In this document: piece after piece, positions 1 to 8,952 of the stretch
Position numbering within the stretch: position 1 is the first letter of the stretch
How the letters are laid out: each line of letters opens with the position of its first letter
Source: Aldehydirespirator sp963667505
GTDB lineage: Bacteria; Actinomycetota; Acidimicrobiia; Acidimicrobiales; Aldehydirespiratoraceae
Reading direction: 5' to 3'
NCBI GenBank assembly: GCA_963667505.2
Contig: OY763490.2
Coordinates: 744,001 to 808,000, forward strand
Length of the DNA: 64,000 nucleotides
Notes under the pieces: generated by a model
Databases searched by the model: none
Told to the model about the DNA's origin: nothing
What the model saw: the letters and a program-made list of their open reading frames with translations, nothing else
Translations under genes and position numbers: made by a program

Positions 1-77
1 CGCAGGACGAGCCGATGGGCCGCGACTGGCGGAGGCCCGGCCGTGACCAGGTTGCGACGAGCCGGGGGTTGGCCGCG

Positions 78-1287
78 ATGATCCCGCTGGCCGAGGCCCG
101 CGCCCATGTGCTCGACCGGGTGGCCGTGCCCGCGCCTCGACGGGTGCCGCTGGGCGAGGCGCTCGGCCTGATCCTCGCCGAGCCGGTCACGTCGGCCGAG
201 GCCGTCCCCGCGTTCGCCAACACCGCCATGGACGGCTTCGCGGTGGTGGCGACCGACACGGCCGGCGCCCCGGTGGAACTCGACGTGGTGGGCACCGTCG
301 CGGCGGGCGACGCCGGGGACCTGAGGGTCGGCCCGGGCCAGGCCGCCCGGATCATGACCGGAGCGCCCATGCCGCCCGGCGCCGACGCGGTGGTGAAGGT
401 GGAACTGACCCGGCCCGCCGACGGCCCCGCAGACCGGGTCGTCGTGGAAGCCGCCGTCAAGGCAGGCAACCATGTGCGCCTCCCCGGCGAGGACGTCACC
501 GAGGGCGAACTGGTACTGGAGGCAGGCACAGCGGTGTCCGCGGCCCGCCTCGGGGTGCTGGCCGGCATCGGCGCGTACGAGGTGGTCGCCCATCCCCGCC
601 CCCGGGTGGGCGTGCTGTCCACGGGCGACGAGCTGTCCGACGACGGCGGCCCGCTGCGGCGGGGCCAGATTCGCGACACCAACCGGTGCACGCTGCTGGG
701 CCTGCTGGCCGAGGCCGGCTTCGAGGGGGTCGATCTGGGCATCGCCCCCGACCGCGAGCCCGACATCGAGCGGGCGTTCCGCCGACGGCGCGGCCCGCTG
801 CGATGCGGTGCTGTCTTCGGGCGGGGTCTCGATGGGGGACTTCGACTACGTCAAGCTCGTGCTCGACCGCATCGGGGAGATGCGCTGGATGCAGATCGCC
901 ATCAAGCCGGCCAAGCCGTTCGCCTTCGGCGTGGTCGAGGGCACTCCGGTGTTCGGCCTGCCCGGCAACCCGGTGTCGTCGATGGTCAGCTTCGAGCTGC
1001 TGGCCAAGCCGGCTCTGCGGGCCATGGCCGGGCGGCGGCCCGACGACCTCGGCCCCGACCTGGTGCGAGCGGTCAGCGACGGCAGCCTCCGCCGCAAGCG
1101 CGACGGCAAGACCCACTACCTGAGGGTCTTCGCGAGGCGCGACGAGACCGGCAGGCTGCGGGTCGCCAGCTCCGGCGGCCAGGGCTCGCACCAGCTTGCA
1201 GCCATGGCTCGGGCCGACGCCCTTGCGGTGGTGCCCGACGGCGTCGGAGTGGACGCAGGCGGCACGGTCGATGTCATCCTGCTGTGA
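78..1287 (+). CDS. moeA: Molybdopterin molybdenumtransferase MoeA, frameshifted
   Basis: Inserts molybdate into adenylylated molybdopterin, the last step of molybdenum cofactor synthesis. MoeA segments are seen in order: MDGFAV, MTGAPMPPGADAVV, RVGVLSTGDEL and GQIRDTNR in the first frame, then LSSGGVSMGDFDYVK, KPAKPFAFG and GLPGNPVSSM in the frame one base later. The switch is a single extra C at about 780: after codons GCG TTC (774-779) the family sequence ADGAARCD resumes at 781. Both halves together give a normal MoeA length of about 400 residues. I chose ATG 78 because MIPLAEARAHVL is a typical MoeA start; an in-frame ATG at 15 would add 21 atypical residues. moaA and moaC follow downstream. 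Whether the break is real or a sequencing error cannot be decided here; the intact flanks and normal codon use on both sides favour an error. Confidence 0.88.
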
Positions 1288-1362
1288 GACCTGAGACCGC
1301 GGCCCGTTCCGGCCTGCCTGCGCCGTTGGTGTCGGGCCGGGGTGCGAGATCACCGCTGGCGC

Positions 1363-1368
1363 TAGCCT
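1363..1368 (+). promoter_or_regulatory. -10 hexamer of a probable leaderless promoter for moaA
   Basis: TAGCCT ends 9 nt before the moaA ATG and no Shine-Dalgarno lies between them. This matches the TANNNT -10 element placed for transcription to begin at or next to the start codon, as is common in actinobacteria. No -35 is evident. Confidence 0.4.
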
Positions 1369-1377
1369 GAGTCGCAG

Positions 1378-2361
1378 ATGACCGAACAGCTTCTGGACGG
1401 ATTCGGCCGGGTGCATCGCGATCTGCGCATCTCGGTCACGGACCGCTGCAATTTCCGGTGCACCTACTGCATGCCGGCCGAGGGCCTCGAATGGGTGCCC
1501 CGCGAGGATCTGCTGACGTTCGAGGAGATCGCCCGGGTGGCCCGCATCATGGTGCGGCGCTACGGGGTGGACGGCATACGCCTCACCGGCGGCGAGCCCA
1601 CGGTGCGGGCCCGGCTGCCCGTGCTGGTGGGGATGCTGTCGGAGCTGGACGTCGACCTGGCCATGACCACCAACGGAGTGACGCTGCCGCTGCTGGCTGG
1701 CGACCTGCGACGGGCCGGGCTCGGACGGGTGAACATCTCGTGCGACTCGCTGCGGGCCGACCGCTTCGCCGAGCTGGCCCGCCGCGACGAACTGCCCCGC
1801 GTGCTCGAGGGCATAGACGCGGCCATCGACGCGGGCTTCTCCCCGGTGAAGGTCAACTGTGTGGTGATGCGGGGAGTAAACGACGACGAGATCGCCGACT
1901 TCGTGGACTTCGGCCGGCGCAAGGGCGTCGAGGTGCGGTTCATCGAGTTCATGCCCCTCGACGCCGACGGCATATGGAGCAACGACACCGTCGTCGGGGT
2001 GGACGAGATCCTGGCCCGGGTGAGCGCCGCCAGCCCGGTCGTGCCCGTCGAGCGCACGTCGGCGCCGGCTGTGCGCTACCGCTTCGCCGACGGCCTCGGC
2101 TCGGTCGGGATAGTGGCCTCGGTCAGCGACTCGTTCTGCTCCACCTGCGACCGGGTGCGGCTCACCGCCGACGGGCAGTTCCGCAACTGCCTGTTCGCGG
2201 TGGAGGAGACCGACCTGCGAGCCCTGCTGCGCTCCGGCGCCGACGACGAGGAGGTCGCCGCCGCGATAGCGGGGTCGGTGGCGTCGAAGTGGGCCGGCCA
2301 TCAGATCAACCGAGTTCATTTCATCCGGCCCCGCCGCTCGATGTCGCAGATCGGTGGCTGA
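1378..2361 (+). CDS. moaA: GTP 3',8-cyclase MoaA
   Basis: Radical-SAM enzyme that converts GTP to 3',8-cyclo-GTP, the first step of molybdopterin synthesis. The N-terminal cluster motif C24-x3-C28-x2-C31 (CNFRCTYC) binds the SAM cluster. The C-terminal second cluster ligands are C254, C257 and C271 (FCSTCDRVRL ... NCLF). The GTGGEP-like stretch LTGGEPTVR follows the first cluster. The protein ends in Gly-Gly, the conserved MoaA tail needed for activity. Its 327 residues are the usual length. It starts 90 nt after moeA and overlaps moaC by 8 nt, so moaA and moaC are probably translationally coupled. Confidence 0.96.
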   Translation: MTEQLLDGFGRVHRDLRISVTDRCNFRCTYCMPAEGLEWVPREDLLTFEEIARVARIMVRRYGVDGIRLTGGEPTVRARLPVLVGMLSELDVDLAMTTNGVTLPLLAGDLRRAGLGRVNISCDSLRADRFAELARRDELPRVLEGIDAAIDAGFSPVKVNCVVMRGVNDDEIADFVDFGRRKGVEVRFIEFMPLDADGIWSNDTVVGVDEILARVSAASPVVPVERTSAPAVRYRFADGLGSVGIVASVSDSFCSTCDRVRLTADGQFRNCLFAVEETDLRALLRSGADDEEVAAAIAGSVASKWAGHQINRVHFIRPRRSMSQIGG

Positions 2362-2839
2362 GGAGCCGGGCTTCACCCATCTGGACTCCCAGGGTCGGGC
2401 CCGGATGGTGGACGTGTCGACCAAGGAGCCGTCGCGCCGTCGGGCGGTGGCTCGCGGGCGGGTGCTGATGGGGCGCGAGGTGGCCAGCGCCGTGGCTCAG
2501 CGGGCCGTGAGCAAGGGCGATGTGCTCTCGGTGGCCCGGGTGGCGGGAATCCAGGCTGCGAAGCGGACCTCCGAGCTCGTCCCGCTCTGCCACGGACTGA
2601 TGTTGAGCTCGGTGGAGGTCGACTTCGAGGTGGGCGAGCAATCCGTGGAGATCGAGGCCCGGGTCGAGACCGTGGAGCGCACCGGCGTGGAGATGGAGGC
2701 GCTGACCGCGTGCAGCGTCGCCGCGCTGACGATCTACGACATGTGCAAGTCGATGGACCGCTCGATGACCATCGGCGACGTGGCTCTTTGGGAGAAGAGC
2801 GGCGGGCGCTCCGGCACCTACCGCCGCCGGGAACCCTAG
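2354..2839 (+). CDS. moaC: Cyclic pyranopterin monophosphate synthase MoaC
   Basis: Converts 3',8-cyclo-GTP to cyclic pyranopterin monophosphate, the step after MoaA. The family signatures MVDVSTKEPSRRRAVA near the start, KRTSELVPLCHGL in the middle and DMCKSMDRSMTI near the end are all present, and 161 residues is the normal size. The GTG start lies inside the moaA 3' end. An A/T-richer stretch follows the stop (2860-2895), the likely end of the cofactor operon. Confidence 0.96.
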   Translation: MAEEPGFTHLDSQGRARMVDVSTKEPSRRRAVARGRVLMGREVASAVAQRAVSKGDVLSVARVAGIQAAKRTSELVPLCHGLMLSSVEVDFEVGEQSVEIEARVETVERTGVEMEALTACSVAALTIYDMCKSMDRSMTIGDVALWEKSGGRSGTYRRREP

Positions 2840-3065
2840 GATGATCCGCCAACAGGTTGCGCTTCTGTGACAAACTTATTAGAAATGTAACTCTGCGGAC
2901 GGCTGGGCCTGGCGACGGGCATGGTCGGGCGCAGGTTCGTAGGCGGCGCGGACAGGTGGACTCGTAGATGGGCAATGGTGCGATGGTGAGGGGTTGGCGT
3001 GCCCGCGTGCGATCCTGCCGCGGCACTTCCCGGAGCGCTTCGCTGGTGCGGGAGGACGGTCGTCG

Positions 3066-3638
3066 ATGACTCTGGCGGTGCTGGGCACTCTGGCCGGTCT
3101 GTGGCTCGTCTACTTCGGGTTGTGGTTCCGCGAGACCCGCCGCTCGCCTTCGTCCCGGCCTGACAGCATCAACTCGTTCAGCCGCGCTCTCGGCGCGCTG
3201 GCCCGGCCGGTCGCGCATCAGCGGGGCGGCGACGAGGACCGCGGCCGCGTCGATGGCTCGGGCCCCGGGAATCGCCCCAGCGGGGTGTTCGATCCGCCCG
3301 GCTCAGCCTCCGAGGCGACCGTCCGGCGTAGGGGGCTGATGGCCCTTCTGACTACGGCGGCTCTGGTCTCGCTCATGGCCGTGCCCAGCTTCGGGGCGCC
3401 TGCGCTGGCCGTGCACCTGCTGGCTGACCTGGCCCTGCTCGTGTTCGTCGGCGTTGTCGCCGCACGCCACTTGGGAAGCAGGGCCCGTCCGGCCGCTGGC
3501 GTGGCCGCTGCCGACAGCGTGGCCGTGGCTGAGAGTGTGGCCGCTGAGGAGTCCAATGTGCTGGTGCTGCACCCGCCCCGGCCGTCGCACGAGGAGGACG
3601 GAGTCGTAGTGCCGCTGAGGCGTGCCGCCGACGGCTGA
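3066..3638 (+). CDS. Hypothetical membrane protein with three predicted transmembrane segments
   Basis: I do not recognise this protein. ATG 3066 is preceded by a good GGAGG Shine-Dalgarno (in gggaggacgg); an upstream TTG at 2994 would extend it by 24 atypical residues. The 190 residues begin directly with a hydrophobic helix (VLGTLAGLWLVYFGLWF), then about 70 charged, glycine/proline-rich residues, then two adjacent hydrophobic stretches (LMALLTTAALVSLMAVP and LLADLALLVFVGVVAA), and a polar tail. Third-position GC is high throughout, supporting coding. It lies 9 nt before the epimerase gene, so the two may be cotranscribed. Confidence 0.6.
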   Translation: MTLAVLGTLAGLWLVYFGLWFRETRRSPSSRPDSINSFSRALGALARPVAHQRGGDEDRGRVDGSGPGNRPSGVFDPPGSASEATVRRRGLMALLTTAALVSLMAVPSFGAPALAVHLLADLALLVFVGVVAARHLGSRARPAAGVAAADSVAVAESVAAEESNVLVLHPPRPSHEEDGVVVPLRRAADG

Positions 3639-3647
3639 GCCTCCCCG

Positions 3648-4793
3648 GTGATCCATGTCTTCATCGGCACCAAGCCGGAATATGTCAAGATTGCGCCCCT
3701 GCTGGCCCGCATGGACGCGTCGGGGGTCGACTATCGGCTGATCGACTCCGGCCAGCACGCCGAGCTGGCCGCCTCGTTCCGCGACGAGATAGGTCTGAGG
3801 GCGCCCGACGTGCAGCTCGGGCGGGGCCGCGACGCCAAGACGATTCCCGAGGCGCTGCTGTGGGCGCTGAGCCTGTCGAGGACCTTGGCTTCCCGGTCGC
3901 GACTGCGGCGACGGGTGTTCGGAGGCCTCGACGGGGTGTGCGTGGTCCACGGCGACACGCCCACCACCCTGGTCGGCGCGCTGTCGGCCAAGCGGGCCGG
4001 CCTGGAGCTGGCCCATGTGGAGGCGGGCCTGCGCACCTTCCGCTGGCGGCATCCCTTTCCCGAGGAGATCGTGCGGGTGACGGTCGGGCGACTGGCCGAC
4101 GTGCTGTTCGCGCCCGGGCCGGTCGCGGCCCAGAACCTGCGCTCGACGGGCGTCAAGGGCCGGATAGTCGAGCAGCCGGCCAACACTCTGGTCGAGTCGG
4201 TGCGAGCCATCCTGGGGCCTGCCTCCGACGACGCGTCCGCTGGGCCTGCGAGTTCGGGCGCCGCCGGGGGTGGTCGTGCGGGCTCTGGGCAGGACGACGA
4301 CTCCGACGCCGGGCCTCCGGTGATCGTCACCATGCACCGGGTGGAGAACCTGCATCTGCGTTCCCGCCGGCTGGCGCTGGTGGACGTCCTCTGCGAGGCC
4401 GCCGCGGCGACGCCGGTGCGCTGGGTGCTGCACGCGCCGACCGAGCGCATCCTGGCCGGGCCGACGCAGCAGCGGCTCGTCGCCGCGGGGGTGGAGCTGG
4501 TTCCGCAGGTGCCGCACCGCCAGTTCCTGGAGATGGTGGCGGCTGCGCCGTTCGTGATCACCGACGGAGGTTCGATACAGGAGGAGTGCGCCATGCTCGG
4601 CGTGCCCGCCCTGCTGTGGCGGGACAGCACCGACCGGCCCGACGGCCTCGGCGACAACGTGGTGCTCAGCCACTACGACGAATCGGTGGTGGGCGAGTTC
4701 CTGCGCGACCCCCAGCGCTATCGCCGGCCGGGCCGGATGCCCGGGGTCAGCCCGACCGAGCAGATCCTCGACGAGCTCGGCCAGTGGCGATGA
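3648..4793 (+). CDS. wecB: UDP-N-acetylglucosamine 2-epimerase, non-hydrolysing type
   Basis: Interconverts UDP-GlcNAc and UDP-ManNAc, supplying ManNAc for cell-wall or surface polysaccharide. Family motifs appear in order: GTKPEYVKIAPL at the N-terminus, VHGDTPTTLVGALSA, HVEAGLRTF, MHRVENL and ITDGGSIQEE with GVPALLWRDSTDRP near the C-terminus. An unusual low-complexity Ala/Gly insert (4225-4310) separates the two Rossmann-like halves. The gene starts with GTG close behind the small membrane protein. Its last 47 nt overlap the 3' end of the oppositely oriented membrane protein, so the two transcripts converge. A CsaB-type pyruvyl transferase is encoded nearby, which suggests a role in making pyruvylated wall polymer. 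Confidence 0.88.
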   Translation: MIHVFIGTKPEYVKIAPLLARMDASGVDYRLIDSGQHAELAASFRDEIGLRAPDVQLGRGRDAKTIPEALLWALSLSRTLASRSRLRRRVFGGLDGVCVVHGDTPTTLVGALSAKRAGLELAHVEAGLRTFRWRHPFPEEIVRVTVGRLADVLFAPGPVAAQNLRSTGVKGRIVEQPANTLVESVRAILGPASDDASAGPASSGAAGGGRAGSGQDDDSDAGPPVIVTMHRVENLHLRSRRLALVDVLCEAAAATPVRWVLHAPTERILAGPTQQRLVAAGVELVPQVPHRQFLEMVAAAPFVITDGGSIQEECAMLGVPALLWRDSTDRPDGLGDNVVLSHYDESVVGEFLRDPQRYRRPGRMPGVSPTEQILDELGQWR

Positions 4794-5808
4794 CCTCGCC
4801 GAGAGTGGCCGCGGCCATGTCCCGGGCGAGCTGCACGAGGCGGTAGCCGCCCACGATCACCGCCATGGCGATGCCCTCGTCGGCGGGCAGCAGCGCGATC
4901 AGGCTCAGCTCCGACACGCCGAAGCCCTGCGGGGCGAACACGGCCAGGAACCCGACGGCCCACGCCACCATGAACGCGCCCGACATCTCGGCCAGGCCGT
5001 AGGCGTCCGCGGCCGGGAAGGCCCGCATGTACAGCGCGAACGCGCCGCAGGCCCACGTCCAGTAGAGGGCAGTCGCGGCCAGCAGCCGGAAGTAGCCGGG
5101 CCAGGTCATGGTGAGCGTCACCGAGCGACGGGCGGCCAGCCAGGCCAGCACCCTGCCGCCGACTGCGGGGGAGGCGCCGAGCGCGGCCGCGGCCAGCACG
5201 GCCGCGGGCCAGGCCAGCCCGCCGGGGAGGGCTCCGGAGGCGCCGAGCAGCGCGGTGCCGAGCCCGAGGGCCACGGCCGCGCTGATCGCCATCTCCAGCC
5301 CGGCCGTGGCCGTCAACGGGCCCAGCGGCAGCCCGGCCGACCGCAGCAGGGCGACCCGTCCGACGCTGAAGCTCAGCTTCAACGGCACGTAGCGGGCGGG
5401 GAGGGCCCGGGAGGTGGCCACGGCCACCGTGCCCATGGAAGCGGGATGCCCCATCATCCGCAGGCTGACGCGCCAGATGTTGGCGCCCAGCAGGATCAGG
5501 GGGAACGTGGCGGCCAGAGCGGCCGCCACCATCGCCGGCCGGGCTCCTTCGAGCAGGTCGGCGATCTCGGAGCGCTTGACCGCCGCGGCCACCGCCACCG
5601 CAACGATCAGCCCGGCCAGGTAGGCGCTCCTCAGCAAACGGACCAGACGCACCCGACGACTCGGCTTCGCATCAGGCGCGAGATCGGGTGCCGGGTTGTG
5701 GGGTTGTGCGGATGCGGGGCCGGGTGCCGGGTTGTGGGGTTGTGCGGATGCGAAGCCGGGCGTCTCGATCCCGGGCCGTGGCGGGGTCGGCTCCGGGGGT
5801 GTGGTCAC
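4747..5808 (-). CDS. Lysylphosphatidylglycerol synthase transmembrane-region (UPF0104) family protein
   Basis: A 353-residue integral membrane protein of the flippase-like UPF0104/LPG synthetase TM family, with about seven to eight hydrophobic segments, the first after RLVRLLRSAYLAG and the last around GFGVSELSLIALLP (the FG.SE signature of the family). The GTG start overlaps the stop of csaB as GTGA, so the two are coupled. The N-terminal ~45 residues are cytosolic and Pro-rich, with a duplicated ASAQPHNPAP block encoded by a 36-bp tandem repeat (5690-5760). No catalytic acyltransferase domain is present, so lipid lysylation is unlikely; lipid or glycan transport is inference. The 3' end runs 47 nt into the convergent epimerase gene. 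Confidence 0.75.
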   Translation of the reverse strand: MTTPPEPTPPRPGIETPGFASAQPHNPAPGPASAQPHNPAPDLAPDAKPSRRVRLVRLLRSAYLAGLIVAVAVAAAVKRSEIADLLEGARPAMVAAALAATFPLILLGANIWRVSLRMMGHPASMGTVAVATSRALPARYVPLKLSFSVGRVALLRSAGLPLGPLTATAGLEMAISAAVALGLGTALLGASGALPGGLAWPAAVLAAAALGASPAVGGRVLAWLAARRSVTLTMTWPGYFRLLAATALYWTWACGAFALYMRAFPAADAYGLAEMSGAFMVAWAVGFLAVFAPQGFGVSELSLIALLPADEGIAMAVIVGGYRLVQLARDMAAATLGEVIATGRARRGSARSG

Positions 5809-6894
5809 GGGCGCGCCTCGCAGAGCGCGTCGAGGGCGGCATCGTTCGCATCCAGCCGCGATCTGAGCGCGGCCAGGGCCTCGTGCGTCCGGTCGGGCCT
5901 GTCCAGGGCCTCTGACGCGGCCCGCACGAGGGTGTCGGCGTCGAGCCGGGAGGGATCGACGAGCGGAGCCCAGTTCCCGCCCTCGGCGGCCAGCGACGCC
6001 ATCTTGGGGGAGTAGTCCAACAGCACGGCGGGCCGTCCGTGAAGCAGCGCGGCCATGGCGCCGTGGTATCGCATGGTGATCACCAGCCTGCTCCGCCCGA
6101 CCTCGGCCAGCACAGTGTCCAGGTCGGGTGCCGCCACCTCGACGGGCGCGCCGATCCGGTCGGCGGCGGCGCGGTGCAGGGGATCGTCGTGGACGGCCTC
6201 GAACGAGGTGAGGCGGGGCTTGAGCCCGGTCGCCGACGCCGTGGCCTCCACGGCCCGGGCCGCGGCGTCGAGCCCCGGCTGCCAGGAGTCCACCGCCGCC
6301 GACGCCTTGGCGCGGTATGTCCGCCAGCCCGGGCGGTTGGGCGGGCGCAGGATCACGCACATCGTGTCGGCGGGCTCGGCGGGCGGGGGCTCCATCGCGG
6401 CCACGGGATCGGCGCCGATTGCCGGCGCCGGGAAGACCCCAGTCGCGGAGCCGCCGGGCCGAGTCCGCGTCGCGCACCGTCACGGAGCGAAGCCGCCGAA
6501 GCGCGGCGCGGGCCATCGCCCGGCTCGCCGGCCCCGGCACGCGGCCCACGCCGACCCCGACGGCCGCGGCCGGGCAGCGGGCCACGGCCGCGGCGTACAA
6601 GCGCGAGGCATGGAAGGGAATGTTCCAAGGCGAGGTCTCGGCCTGGACGACCCCTCCGGCCACGACCATCCCGTCGCAGCCGCGGAGGGCCCGCGCCAGG
6701 GCGGGGGAGTGGGCCGGATGGCGGTGGTCGACCGCGGCGATCCCGTGAATTCGCCGGGTGCGGTCGGCGTCGATCGACACGGCCACCGGCTCGGCGCCCC
6801 GGGCTCGCATCGCCTCGCACAGGGCGCGCAGGATCAACTCGTCGCCAAGGTTTTCCGACCCGAACCAGCCAGTCACCGCGATCCGCCGGGTCAT
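5805..6894 (-). CDS. csaB: Polysaccharide pyruvyl transferase (CsaB-like), frameshifted
   Basis: CsaB transfers pyruvate as a ketal onto secondary cell-wall polysaccharide, the modification recognised by SLH domains. The N-terminal half reads GWFGSENLGDELILRAL, GGVVQAETSPWN, then RDADSARRLRDWGL. At about 6431 the frame shifts by one extra base in a CCC run, and the rest (ILRPPNRPGW, then LVITMRYHGAMAALLHGRP and LLDYSPKMASLA) continues in the other frame to the stop at 5805. The joined product of about 362 residues is normal for the family, and the MRYHGA motif is the conserved C-terminal one. ATG 6894 (MTRRIAVTGW) is the natural start. The downstream membrane protein overlaps its stop. As with moeA, the single inserted base may be a sequencing error. 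Confidence 0.82.
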
Positions 6895-7444
6895 GAGCGC
6901 GTGCGCGTGGTCACCGACTGGTACGTCGGGCGTCGCCAGGGCGCGAGCGGAGTCGCGCGGCAGGCGGCCGGGCGCGGCCGGACTTGCCCACAGCGTCCGA
7001 CGCGACGGGCTGACGACGCGATGGCGCATGTTGGGTTGCGGGCGGGGCCGGGTCGGTCAGCGGCAGCCGGCACGGCCCCGTTGGGCCGAAGGATCCGCGG
7101 CTCCCTGGAGGCGTCCGCGGGACCGCTCTCGACATGGGCCCTAGCCTAGGTTCGCCTACCGCGTCGGCATGGTGTGGCCTCGACGACTTCATGTCCGGCC
7201 GTGAAGGGGTCGCCACCGGCTGGCCACAGCGCGGCGAACTGGAGCCCACCAGCGCAGAATCTCGCGCTGAAACCAACCGCAGCCACGGCTCGGCCGACTC
7301 CGCGGGCCAACTGGGCCCCGCGGGGCCGTTGCCTGGAGGGGTTGCTTTGCGGGCGCGAGAGCCGTCATCTGCTTGTGTCTCGGATGGTCGCAGTTGGTGT
7401 CGTAGGGGGGTTCTATGCTCGGGTGCTGACCGAGGAAGGAGGCG
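6895..7444. other. Intergenic region between csaB and the restriction-modification operon
   Basis: About 550 bp separating two divergent genes, so it must hold promoters for both. Just upstream of the methyltransferase a TATGCT -10-like hexamer (7414-7419) and a strong GGAAGGAGG Shine-Dalgarno (7432-7440) are visible. For csaB I see no convincing promoter. Open frames through the region have no recognisable protein similarity and look like GC-rich shadows. No hairpin or repeat was evident. Confidence 0.4.
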
Positions 7445-8938
7445 ATGCCGTTGGCTTTGACGGCGGTGAAAGGCGGCGTGGGCGAACTTCTGCGTCTGGC
7501 CGATGCCTTGAATTCGGAGTTGGAGTCGCGCAACGGCAGGGACGAGCGGTCCGGGCGGGGCCAGTTCGCGACGCCGTCGGAGGCGGCTTGGACGATGGCG
7601 TCGCTGGTGGAGCCTGCCGGTGGCACTTTGAGGGTTGTGGATCCCGGCGCGGGCGCGGGCGCGCTGATGCTGGCGCTTGTGGCGTCGGCGGTGGAGCGCG
7701 GCGGTTTCGAGCGGTTGTCGGTGGACTTGGTGGAGAACGACCGGCGGGCGCTGGAGTTGCTGGAGACGGCGGTGCGGGCCGCTGAGATGGTGGCTGACGC
7801 GTCCGGGCTGGGGTTCGAGGCCCGGATCGTGGACGCCGACTTCTGCGACGTTTCTGGTTGGGCCCCCGGCGACGGGTACGACGCCGCCATCCTCAATCCG
7901 CCCTACATGAAGCTCGGCGCGGGCGATCCGTGTCGGCGCATGGTCCTCCGCCGCCACGGCGTCGACTGTCCGAACCTCTACGCGGCGTTCCTTGCGGTGG
8001 CGGCGGCGCTGTTGCGCGACGGCGGGCAGTTGGTGGCCATCACGCCGCGGTCGTTCGCGAACGGCCGGTACTTCACGGACTTCCGCCGCAAGCTCACTGA
8101 TGCGGCCTCGTTCCGTCGGGTGGTGCTCTTCGATCGCCGCGACCGGGTGTTCCGATCCTCGTCGGTGCTGCAGGAGACCGTCATCTTCTCCATGCGCAAG
8201 TCGCCCACCGCGCCACGCGGTGCCGTCAGGGTGGAGACCCGGTCCGATCACCTGTCGGACCCCCACGAGCTGCACGATGTGGCCCACGACAACATCGTGT
8301 GGCCCCACGACACCCAGCGGTTCATCAACCTGCCGGGCAGTCCCGACGCGATGCGGGCCGCCGCGCAGGTTGCTGATCTTCCGGCGGACCTTGAGTCGCT
8401 GGGGCTGGCCGTCTCCACCGGGCCGGTGGTCGACTTCCGCAACCGGCGATTCCTGACCACGGCCCACGCGCCGGGGTCCGTGCCGCTCATCTACCCGGCC
8501 AACGTCAAGCCAGACGGTGTGCAGTGGCCCCTCGAGACGCGCAAGCCCCAGGGCCTCACGGTCGCGGCCCAGACCCAGCAGCGGCTGTTCCCCAACGGCT
8601 GCTACGTGCTCGTCAAGCGCTTCACCGCCAAAGAGGAGAAGCGCCGCGTCGTGGCCTGCGTCTATGACCCTGTCGACGGCTACGGCTCCGTGGCCTTCGA
8701 GAACCACCTGAACGTCATCCACCGCGACCACGCCCCGCTGCACCGCTCCGAAGCCGAGGGCCTCGCGGGCTTCCTCAACAGCGACCTGGTCGACACCTAC
8801 TTCCGGATGTTCAGCGGCAGCACCCAGGTGAACGCCACAGACCTGCGCCGCCTCCGGTTCCCCGATGCATGCGAGACGCGCCGTTTGACCTTGTTCGACT
8901 CGGCGGACTCCCGTGGCACGGGTCATCAGGTCCGCTAG
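7445..8938 (+). CDS. Type II DNA adenine-N6 methyltransferase (PstI/BsuBI-like)
   Basis: Methylates adenine to protect the host from the endonuclease encoded 14 nt downstream. SAM-binding motif I is DPGAGAGAL at residue 66, acidic motif II follows (DLVENDRRALELL), and catalytic motif IV is NPPY at residue 151. 497 residues matches the M.PstI class (about 500). The Eco57I-like layout with a C-terminal target-recognition half (ending in NSDLVDTYFRMFSGSTQVN) is present. A strong Shine-Dalgarno sits 5 nt before ATG 7445. Assignment to the PstI group, hence a CTGCAG-type target, rests mainly on the neighbouring endonuclease and is inference. Confidence 0.85.
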   Translation: MPLALTAVKGGVGELLRLADALNSELESRNGRDERSGRGQFATPSEAAWTMASLVEPAGGTLRVVDPGAGAGALMLALVASAVERGGFERLSVDLVENDRRALELLETAVRAAEMVADASGLGFEARIVDADFCDVSGWAPGDGYDAAILNPPYMKLGAGDPCRRMVLRRHGVDCPNLYAAFLAVAAALLRDGGQLVAITPRSFANGRYFTDFRRKLTDAASFRRVVLFDRRDRVFRSSSVLQETVIFSMRKSPTAPRGAVRVETRSDHLSDPHELHDVAHDNIVWPHDTQRFINLPGSPDAMRAAAQVADLPADLESLGLAVSTGPVVDFRNRRFLTTAHAPGSVPLIYPANVKPDGVQWPLETRKPQGLTVAAQTQQRLFPNGCYVLVKRFTAKEEKRRVVACVYDPVDGYGSVAFENHLNVIHRDHAPLHRSEAEGLAGFLNSDLVDTYFRMFSGSTQVNATDLRRLRFPDACETRRLTLFDSADSRGTGHQVR

Positions 8939-8952
8939 GGCGGGTCGCGGCT

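Noticed and set aside
770..790. Programmed +1 frameshift in moeA
   Set aside because: No known slippery sequence or stimulatory hairpin is visible, MoeA is not known to use frameshifting, and the same insertion type occurs in unrelated genes of the window.
496..2424. Long minus-strand open frame antisense to moeA-moaC
   Set aside because: GC-rich codon bias leaves stop-poor shadow frames; the reading has no recognisable domain, while the plus strand encodes clear MoeA, MoaA and MoaC.
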